Source: Scenedesmus sp. ARA3 (lineage: Eukaryota > Chlorophyta > Chlorophyceae > Sphaeropleales > Scenedesmaceae). From it: DNA of 14,548 nt. The notes under the pieces are model-generated. The model was not told the DNA's origin. It searched no databases and saw only the letters and a list, made by a program, of their open reading frames with translations. A program made the position numbers and the translations under genes. Positions 8,243 to 14,548 of this stretch are shown here, piece after piece. The stretch spans positions 1-14,548 of the forward strand of contig RWJK01000134.1 of NCBI GenBank assembly GCA_004335835.1, in the 5' to 3' direction. The first letter of the stretch is position 1; every line of letters begins with the position of its first letter.

Positions 8243-9998
8243 GTGAGCACAACACAGGCTGCTGCACTACTATGGGATAGAGCTCAGCACCGGCACCACA
8301 CAACTCAACATAACATGCCATATGTGTCTATTTCTATTTTCTGCATCACCTGACAGCCTGCCATATCAGCATCTGTAAGACAACATCACTGGTGGTTTAC
8401 CGCTTGCCAGAAGTGCTGTGTTCAATGCATGCACCATGTCTACATCACTGTGCTGTGCAGTCCACCAACAAGGGAGCTGCCAGCCCCACCCGCAGCAAAT
8501 CCAACACCAGTGCCACCAGCACAGGCGCCTGTGTCAGTGCCATCAACAAAAACACCAGTGACAGCACAACCAGCAACAGCTCCTGTGAAGGCCACGCCAG
8601 CAAAATCTCCTGTCGCTGCCCCACCAGCATCAGCAACAGTCACAGCACCACCAGCTACCGCTCCTGGGAAGGCAACACCAGCCAAAGCACCCGGTACAGC
8701 GCCACCAGCCAAAGCACCTGCTACAGCCACTCCAACCAAATCTCCTGTGAAGGCCGCGCCAGCCAACCCTCCTGCCACAGCCCCACTGGCAACAGCGCCT
8801 GTGAAAGCCTCGCCAGCAAAAGCACCTGTCGCAGCCCCTCTTGCTTCAGCACCAGCAGTAAAAGCACCGGTGAAGGCCCCAGCAGCAAAGATGCCTGTCA
8901 CAGCCCCAGCAGCAGCAAAGTCGCCTGTGCAGGCCTCACCAACTAACGCACCTGTCACAGCGCCAGCAGCAGGAAAGGCGTCTGTGAAGGCCTCACCAGC
9001 CAAGCAACCTGTCCCAGCGCCAGCAGCAGCAAAGGCGCCTGTCACAGCCCCAGCAGCAGCAAAGACGCCTGCCACAACCCCAGCAGCAGCAAAGTCGCGT
9101 GTCACAGCCCCAGCAGCAGCAAAGTCGCCTGTCACAGCGCCAGCAGCAGCAAAGTCGCCTGTCACAGCGCCACCAACAGCGAAAGCCCCGGTGAAGGCGA
9201 CACCTGCGAAAGCACCTGTCACAGCGCCACCAACAGCCAAGGCACCTGTGAAAGCCCCGCCAGCCAAGAAGCCCGTCACAGCTCCTCCCGCCAAGAAGCC
9301 CGCAGTGCCACCCCCTCCACCCAAGAAGGTGGCCGCACGTGAGTATCTTGCGAAAACCATCGTGCAGCAGCAGCATGATGAAGCAGCAGCAGGCCAGGTC
9401 AAAAAATTGGCAGCAGACGTTTCATGCATGCAAGACAGAGCAGACATGGTGTGCTGGAGACGCTTTACTAGTAATGATGATTACAGCTCAGCAGCTGCAA
9501 GCACTGGTCGCATCTGCATGGGCAGCAGACACACAGACAGCTTGTGTTGATTGTGTCGCGACAGAGGCTCGACGCGGTTACATTCATTACTGCAGCCACA
9601 ACCCTAGAGCCGCATGCTGTTTTCTCTTTAGTCACAATGCATCTGTCTGCATTGTTGTGCCTGCCTCTGCAGGTGTGCAGCCGCGGCTGAGCATCCACAC
9701 AATTTCAGAGATGAAGGACACAAACCTTTACAAGGTAGGTACCACAATCTGCCTGCTACATTGCGAGCGCAATCCTACTGTGCTCTGTCTGCAGCAGAAA
9801 ACAAGACGCTGCAAACAGCAGGCCATAAGCAAACACTTAACAAAAGCCTTTTCCACAAGTAAAAATGTTACTGCATCTGTCTGCACAGCATGTCAACAAC
9901 AAAGCAATGCATAGAGCCCTGATGTAGACCCGCATACGTAGCAGCAACAGCTTGACTCATGCCCCCCTGCGATACCCCATCAACTGCTGCTGCTGCTG

Positions 9999-10047
<49 letters not shown>

Positions 10048-13000
10048 GCAGATCATGTACCTGCTGGCGCTGGATGAGTTCATGAACAAGGGGCCAGCTG
10101 ATGGTGACAGCTCATACCACGCCATCGCCGGCATCCACGGAGCGGGCGGCAGCTACAATGGCCAGTCAGCACCCTCTGCAGGGTGAGCAGCAGCAATGCA
10201 CACTTGTGTGATGTGAGGCGTGATCTGCGCATTGAATTAGCGTGACACTCAGGCATATAAACGCAGCATGTGGGACATTATGTGCTGCGAGGCGCTGGCG
10301 TGTGGTGCATCTGTTGGGGTCCAAGCAACAGCCGCCGCATCGTCTTACAGGTGCTGCACTTCATTGCCCAGGCACAGCCAGCGCTTGGCCAAGGGCCTCA
10401 CAGCTAGGGCGTGTTCCTGACCTGAAACTGCTTGCATGTTGCTGCCTGTTGCTTGATGCAGCTTCTGCCTGCACGAGAACTCCGCCTTTGGCCCCTGGCA
10501 CCGCCCCTACATGCGGCTCTTCGAAATGCACCTCAAGAACGCCTGCAGCCGCGTGGCCAAATCCTTCCCATTGGATCGATTGCGAGCAGAGGCCGAGTAC
10601 ATCTGCGATACGCTGCGGGCGCCGTTTTGGGATGCCACAGAGTCACCTGTGCCGCCGATTTTGACGCAGCCGAATGTGAAGGTGCTGGCGGTTGAGAAGG
10701 GCCAAGTCAAAAATGTGGAGATCCGCAACCCGCTGACGTACTACGTGTTTAGGGTGAGATTCTCTAGAGGATGCAGCCGTATAGGGATGTATGCGGACAC
10801 ATGTGGGCAGCGAGGCTATCTGTAGCATGAGGATCATTGCTTAACCCTTGCTCTGTGGCTCTGTGCCTTTCTTTTAGCATAGTGCCTGGCTAAGCCATGG
10901 CATCGTCCTGCCGCCGCACACGCATGCCACGAATAATTACCCGCGACTTTGACTGGCTGGCGGCCAGCAACATAGACCTCATCAGACAGATATGCATATG
11001 TTGGGTCATCCGCATCTCATACTCCACGCCTTGACATTGCTGCTGTCCCCGCTGCTGCTGCCGCTGCTGCTGCCAGGCCATGGCATCGTCGCGCCGCCGC
11101 ACACGCATGCCGGGCGAATCCATCTCCCGTGATTTCAACTGGGTGGCGGCCATCAACAGCGAGGCAGCCGCACTGCGCAGCCAGTCAGCAAGCTTCTTGT
11201 TTTCAAACGACTGGTCCTGCACCAACCTCGGGGGCAGGGGCGGCTGCACAGGCAACATGGAGATGATTCACAACAATGTGCACAACACGATCGGCGGCGA
11301 CATGTCGACGCTGTCTGCTGCAGCTTGGGACCCACTGTTCTGGTAAGACACGTGCGTCAGGGTCTGTGATTGCAGAGTTCACCAGTTTAGTTTTCCTGCC
11401 GCCGCTGCTGAGTTGGCAAAGCAGAATCGGTTGAGTGCTGGTGTTCATAAGTAACGTCAAGCAGCACAGGTTGTGCCCTAACTTTGAAGCAGCTGGCATT
11501 CGTTGCCTGTCCTTCCAAGAAGCAGCCTGACAATGCCTGTTGTCATTGCTTTGCGTCGACTGATTGCGGTGATTGCCTGTTTGTGTTTCCTTGCAGGCTG
11601 CTGCATGTTAACATTGACCGCCTGCTGGTGCTGCACCAAATCGGCACCGGGGATTACTTCGGACTGAGCAACTATGAGCCTTTCCCAGAGGCAGCTGCCT
11701 GCGGCTCTAACACCCAGGACTGCGGTTACACCTACGAGGAAAGGGTGGCGCCGCCACAGACACCCACAATTGGATGGTCAGTTGGCGGCAGTGCGCAGGG
11801 CGCTATGCGGCTTGCAGGAAATCCAAACGCTATTCAAAATTCAAATGACAGCAGCGACAGCCAGCAGGGATCCGTGGCAATCAGCAGCGTACAAAGCGAT
11901 GCAGGAAGGGTTCAAACATATGAGCCAGCAGCGGGCATCAGCGCCGGCTCCAATTCTACTCGGCTGCAGCAGTACCTGCGACAGTACATCAACAGTTTGA
12001 CCGGCGGTTATAACGGTTATTCCTGGAGTGCGGTCATCGACGGCTTGAACCCTATGGCGCTGCGCGAGCACACATATGCCATGCATGTGCTGGTCAATGA
12101 TGGCGCTTGTGCAGAGGCAGGGCTGCCAATGACGGCTGATGGCCAGAGGATTGACATGCTGCAGCTGCGCAAGATGGATGCTTACTGTGGATCTAATGCA
12201 GGCTGGAACACCATGGCACCTGGCATGACCTCTTACAGGGTGAGGACAGCAGGAGCAGCAGGAGCAGCAGCAGCAGCAGCGGCTGGCTGGGCAAGCAGGA
12301 GAGTGGAGGGGTCGGCTGCACAACAGCAACACATGGGGCATCTGCTGCTGCCTTCAATGCCAGCCATGGGCAGCTGATCAGGATTGCTTACGGCAATGCA
12401 ACAACATGCAATGCAACAGCTGTCCGCGGCGCATTTAATGATGAGCATTGCGCATCACTGTCATAGTGCTGCTGCCGGCAACGGCAGCTGCAGTGCACAT
12501 AATGCTCAAACACAGGACAGCGTGCGGAGCAGCTGGTTGTGGTTGCTGGTCAACTGCACGTGGCACTGTCCGCTGTTATACTGCATTCGAACATGTATGC
12601 CTTCATTGGCAGCGATGTTGGCAGCGGCAGGACGCTGCAGTGTTGCAGACCTCACAGTGGGGGCAGCCACCAATGACCTGCACTGTGCTGCTGCCACCGG
12701 TGCTGCTGCTGCCGCTGCTGCTGCTGCTGCTGCTGCTCCTGCAGAACGTCACCGTCGCCATCAACATCAACCACTGCATGGCAGCCTGCGGCATCAGCCC
12801 AGACGTACCAGCCAAAGACCCAACCGACCCCACACAGGGACCAATCTCCAGCCCCATCACACCAAGCAAACTGAGGGTACTGTGTATTGAGCAATCACCC
12901 AGCGGGGAAGCCAGGGACTGTACACGTCAGCTTGCAGGAAAGCTGAGCTGGAACGCTGGCCTGGGATGGGCTGTACTTAGTGAGCGGTTTGTGGCTGGCG

Positions 13001-13140
13001 CACAGACTTTTGCAGCAAGGGGGGCTGTGCGTAGTACGGCGGCTGCTACAGCAGCTGCAGGTGGCAGTTTGAGGCCCAGGGGTGTTCCGGGTGCTAACGG
13101 GCACCCCCAGTTCCTGTTTGTGGGGAAGTTTGAACCCTAG
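7734..13140 (+). CDS. Secreted tyrosinase/polyphenol oxidase with Ser-rich and Pro-rich N-terminal stalk
   Basis: This type-3 copper enzyme is predicted to oxidise phenols to o-quinones outside the cell. Exons are 7734-8242, 8461-9338, 9673-9734, 10052-10182, 10462-10753, 11077-11342, 11597-12239 and 12745-13140, with intron phases 2, 1, 0, 2, 0, 2, 0. All introns are GT-AG, and the product is 1058 residues. Residues 1-26 are a signal peptide ending AMA. Residues 27-169 are Ser/Gly/Asn-rich with many N-glycosylation sequons, and 170-462 are Pro/Ala/Lys/Val-rich like wall hydroxyproline-rich proteins. The copper domain follows. CuA ligands are H512 (IHG), H531 and H540 (CLHENSAF..WHRPY). CuB ligands are H689, H693 (IHNNVHNTIGG) and H716 (DPLFWLLHVNID, matching the classic CuB signature). 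C529-x-H531 fits the Cys-His thioether known in fungal tyrosinases. Family tyrosinases are typically about 300-600 residues, so the stalk is an addition. Hemocyanin-like oxygen binding is unlikely. The final exon is uncertain. Confidence 0.88.
8461..9338 (+). CDS. Oxidase exon 2: Pro/Ala/Lys-rich stalk
   Basis: The acceptor TGCTGTGCAG joins in phase 2 to give Ser, then PPTRELPAPP. The exon encodes almost only Pro, Ala, Thr, Val, Lys and Ser in variants of K-[SAT]-P-V-T-A-P, ending PPPPPKKVAA. Spaced AP/TP/SP motifs resemble sites that plants and green algae hydroxylate and glycosylate, so an extended wall- or matrix-bound stalk is likely (inference). The donor is C followed by GTGAGT, phase 1. 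Confidence 0.8.
9020..9180 (+). repeat. 30-base tandem repeat encoding KSPVTAPAAA
   Basis: Within the Pro-rich exon a ten-residue unit (K-[STA]-P-V-T-A-P-A-A-A) repeats at least five times with few changes, for example caaagtcgcctgtcacagc recurring every 30 bases. Copy number probably varies between strains. Confidence 0.75.
9673..9734 (+). CDS. Oxidase exon 3
   Basis: A 62-base exon between the acceptor GCCTCTGCAG and the donor GTAGGT. It enters in phase 1 (C joined to GT makes Arg) and leaves in phase 0. It encodes VQPRLSIHTISEMKDTNLYK, matching the usual start of the tyrosinase domain, where a short helix precedes the first copper ligand. Confidence 0.75.
9982..10047. repeat. CTG triplet run at the 3' end of oxidase intron 3
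   Basis: Nearly pure CTG triplets (one CTA) run for about 66 bases and end a few bases before the CGCAG acceptor, occupying the place of the polypyrimidine tract. Confidence 0.85.
10052..10182 (+). CDS. Oxidase exon 4: first CuA ligand
   Basis: Enters in phase 0 after GCGCAG and leaves in phase 2 at GTGAGC. It encodes IMYLLALDEFMNKG followed by SSYHAIAGIHG. The His of IHG (H512) is the first CuA ligand in the family pattern. Confidence 0.82.
10462..10753 (+). CDS. Oxidase exon 5: CuA core
   Basis: The acceptor TTGATGCAG gives phase 2 entry, making Gly, then FCLHENSAFGPWHRPYMRLF. It contains H531, H540 and the trailing Glu of the CuA signature. Gly replaces the usual hydrophobic residue after Phe in that signature. 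The exon leaves in phase 0 at GTGAGA after YYVFR. Confidence 0.88.
10894..10985 (+). pseudogene. Decayed copy of the start of oxidase exon 6, inside intron 5
   Basis: The segment matches the start of exon 6, 183 bases downstream, and reads AMASSCRRTRMP..TRDFDWLAA against AMASSRRRTRMP..SRDFNWVAA in the true exon. The true exon has CCAG before GCC. The copy has CTAAGCC, so its only AG would start one base later and break the frame. Similarity fades after about 90 bases, before any copper ligand. It appears to be a non-functional partial exon duplicate. Confidence 0.7.
11077..11342 (+). CDS. Oxidase exon 6: CuB first two ligands
   Basis: The acceptor is CTGCTGCTGCCAG after a CTG-rich tract, phase 0. 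The exon encodes MEMIHNNVHNTIGGDMS with H689 and H693, then AAAWDPLF. It ends TG before GTAAGA in phase 2, so Trp713 of the CuB signature is split by the intron. Confidence 0.88.
11597..12239 (+). CDS. Oxidase exon 7: last CuB ligand and post-domain region
   Basis: The acceptor TCCTTGCAG supplies G to complete Trp, then LLHVNIDRLLVLHQ with H716. The region after the copper centre (about residues 730-927) is moderately conserved in style, with REHTYAMHVLVN and several Cys (CGSNTQDCG and AYCGSN) that could form disulfides. It may be the C-terminal beta-domain that shields the active site in other tyrosinases; this is inference. It leaves in phase 0 at GTGAGG. Confidence 0.85.
12745..13140 (+). 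CDS. Oxidase exon 8 with stop codon (3' part uncertain)
   Basis: The acceptor CTGCTCCTGCAG follows a CTG run, phase 0. The first 44 codons (NVTVAININHCMAACGISPD to PSKLR) have GC-ending codon use like earlier exons. The next 87 codons to the TAG at 13138-13140 are different, with many A/T-ending codons and a low-complexity VRSTAAATAAAGG stretch, so part may be intron or untranslated. See the alternative exon at 13155. Confidence 0.6.
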   Translation, partial: NVTVAININHCMAACGISPDVPAKDPTDPTQGPISSPITPSKLRVLCIEQSPSGEARDCTRQLAGKLSWNAGLGWAVLSERFVAGAQTFAARGAVRSTAAATAAAGGSLRPRGVPGANGHPQFLFVGKFEP

Positions 13141-13154
13141 ACATTGCGTTGCAG

Positions 13155-13244
13155 TCTCAGCTCTGGCTCTACTTGGTGAAACTATCTGAGTACAGTTTTG
13201 ATGTTTTTGACACCTACTATAAAACATTGGTGCCTAGAGGGTGA
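13155..13244 (+). CDS. Possible alternative last exon of the oxidase gene
   Basis: After the acceptor-like GCGTTGCAG, a phase-0 frame reads SQLWLYLVKLSEYSFDVF and on to VPRG with a TGA stop at 13242-13244. The sequence looks protein-like. It could be joined in phase to exon 8 if a weak donor, GTACTG at 12877, were used after SKLR. That donor departs from the GTGAG/GTAAG/GTAGG donors used elsewhere in the gene. A GTGAGG at the stop could also be a further donor. Confidence 0.33.
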   Translation, partial: SQLWLYLVKLSEYSFDVFDTYYKTLVPRG

Positions 13245-13473
13245 GGAGTTGACAGAAAGACTGGAAACAGCATGGTCAGGCCAGAAAGCCTGGAGGCTGA
13301 GTCAGGTGGGATGAGCTGCTATGATCGATTGGAGGGTGCTGGTGGGGTGGGAGACAGCTGACGTCCGGCTGATTCACAAGAAGTTGATGGTTGAGTGTGG
13401 CAGAAAGGCATACTCATACACAGCTGAAGTAAAGTGTATCTCGTATGCTGCTGAAGTGCATAGCGCATTGCAA

Positions 13474-13478
13474 TGTAA
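13474..13478 (+). terminator. Candidate polyadenylation signal TGTAA
   Basis: TGTAA is the common green-algal polyadenylation signal and this is the nearest clear one I noticed downstream of both candidate oxidase stop codons. The motif is short and occurs by chance, so support is limited. Confidence 0.35.
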
Positions 13479-14478
13479 GGACTGCAAACATGACATTCAG
13501 TTGCACCTGACCTGTGAAGTCTACTGCGGGCGTTGTCATGTTGATACTGCTAAAATGCAGGCCTCGTGTGCTGGTGTGCTGCTGAAGTGCAGTTACCTAG
13601 TGGCCAGGCCATGCAGCAGTTACATCACGTGTCATGCTGGACTTTGCATGGCTAGAGCTTGACTAATGGTGCCATTGGCGCCATTCGTGCAGTGTCATGC
13701 TCCAGCTGAGATGCATTTGCCGTGGCTTGCTGTGCGTGCATCCACTTGTGTGTTGACTCAGGGAACGAGGCTGCCAATCACAGGTTTACAAGAACATAGG
13801 TTTTCGGTAATCAAGACATGTGTGCAGCAGGTGCGCCGCAGCATGTGTGCTGCCTGTTGTAGAGGCACAGCAGCCGGTGCGCAATATCTTGTATTGGGGT
13901 TATTCGATGTTGCAACTGTTGCGGCTCCACAGGGCGCAACACACACCTGCAATGCTTTACTTGTGCATGTTGCCTGAGTATGTGGACTGTTGATGATGAA
14001 GCAGGTGCATGTGGCTGGACTGCGCGTATGATGTCCTTGGAAAAGCTCCGTTTGATTCTGGTGTCCTTCAGCGAACCACATTCTGTGGCACATGAACTGG
14101 CTTGCTCTGGGCATGCGCTGCGCAGGTGCAACTTGTTGTTTGGCAGCTCGCCTCAGAAAAAGGCAGCTGACCCACATGGCCACAAGTGCAGCGCAGGAGC
14201 AATGTAATTGCTTAAGCAGCTCCTGATGCCTGTTGATGCCTAGCATGGTGCTGGAAAATGCACTCACACAACTGCCTTGCAGCACTGTGCATGTCGATAT
14301 GCGGGTGCTGTGCTGGGGGTGTTGGGCTGAGGTGATGCCCAGTGCATATGGATGGCTCTATTATGTGCTGAAAAAAGCACATGTGGGGCTGTCAACTTGA
14401 CCTGGAATGCTGGATGGTGCTCTGCATTGCGCACTCACATGGCGGATGCCACACTACATTGGGAAGTGCTGCAGCAGT

Positions 14479-14516
14479 GTTTCCCTGGATTCAGGGAAAC
14501 GGTCGGTGAAAACCGA
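14479..14516. other. Two adjacent perfect hairpins
   Basis: GTTTCCCTG (14479-14487) pairs with CAGGGAAAC (14492-14500) across a GATT loop, 9 base pairs. Three bases later TCGGT (14503-14507) pairs with ACCGA (14512-14516) around a GAAA loop, a GNRA-type tetraloop. The pair could be part of a structured RNA or an element end cut by the window edge. Confidence 0.4.
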
Positions 14517-14548
14517 AGGAAGGATACTGCTATGTCCTCGCGGCTCTC

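Larger units (their letters stand above)
13245..14548. other. 3' flank, no supported gene
   Basis: No frame here shows a recognisable domain or consistent splice context; open frames at 13321-13662 and 13758-14285 look like chance openings. TGTAA, the usual chlorophyte polyadenylation signal, occurs at 13474-13478 and 14203-14207. Either could end the oxidase transcript, the first giving a 3' untranslated region of about 330 bases after the TAG at 13140. Confidence 0.45.

Noticed and set aside
8440..9447. A 335-codon minus-strand open frame rich in Gly/Ala/Val/Thr over the Pro-rich exon
   Set aside because: It is the mirror of the repetitive Pro/Ala/Lys exon. The plus strand has phase-matched splice sites and joins to a recognised enzyme domain.
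13321..13662. A 113-codon plus-strand frame downstream of the oxidase gene
   Set aside because: It is Cys/His/Tyr-rich without a recognisable motif and is probably untranslated 3' sequence; no acceptor in phase with the oxidase gene was found.

Overview
The window looks like nuclear DNA from a chlorophyte green alga. The base composition is moderately GC-rich, with very abundant CAG/GCA/CTG triplet runs in exons and introns. Genes are broken by short GTGAGT...CAG introns, and the proteins carry poly-Gln, poly-Ala, Ser-rich and Pro-rich tracts. The triplet load and intermediate GC suggest a member of Sphaeropleales (Scenedesmus/Tetradesmus type) rather than Chlamydomonas, but that placement is an impression and was not tested.

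Two multi-exon genes are arranged head to head. The left gene is on the minus strand and starts near 5533. It has one very long Q/A-rich exon (5533-3081), two short exons (2627-2380 and 1339-1220), and a further exon from 323 that runs off the left edge. Splice phases agree at all three junctions (2, 1, 1). The protein is at least 1048 residues; I do not recognise its family.

The right gene is on the plus strand, with eight supported coding exons from 7734 to 13140. It encodes a secreted type-3 copper oxidase (tyrosinase/polyphenol oxidase). An N-terminal signal peptide is followed by a Ser/Gly/Asn-rich stretch, a long Pro/Ala/Lys-rich stalk like a hydroxyproline-rich wall protein, and then the copper domain. 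All six copper-ligand histidines, a C-x-H thioether motif and the CuB signature are visible, and every intron phase matches. The 3' end is uncertain: a plausible extra exon at 13155-13244 would replace the last 87 codons.

The 2.2 kb between the two start codons holds no convincing gene. It contains a dense cluster of perfect palindromes and stem-forming repeats near 6514-6581 and a 29-base strictly alternating purine/pyrimidine tract at 7092-7120. Positions 13245-14548 also hold no supported gene and probably include the long 3' untranslated region of the oxidase gene plus flanking DNA.

The most unusual feature is that several introns contain decayed partial copies of the neighbouring exon, usually with its splice site. 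All three introns of the left gene carry such copies (one in intron 1, three or four in intron 2, five or more plus a separate partial copy across introns 2-3), and intron 5 of the oxidase gene carries one. This suggests introns here lengthen by local tandem duplication across exon/intron borders.
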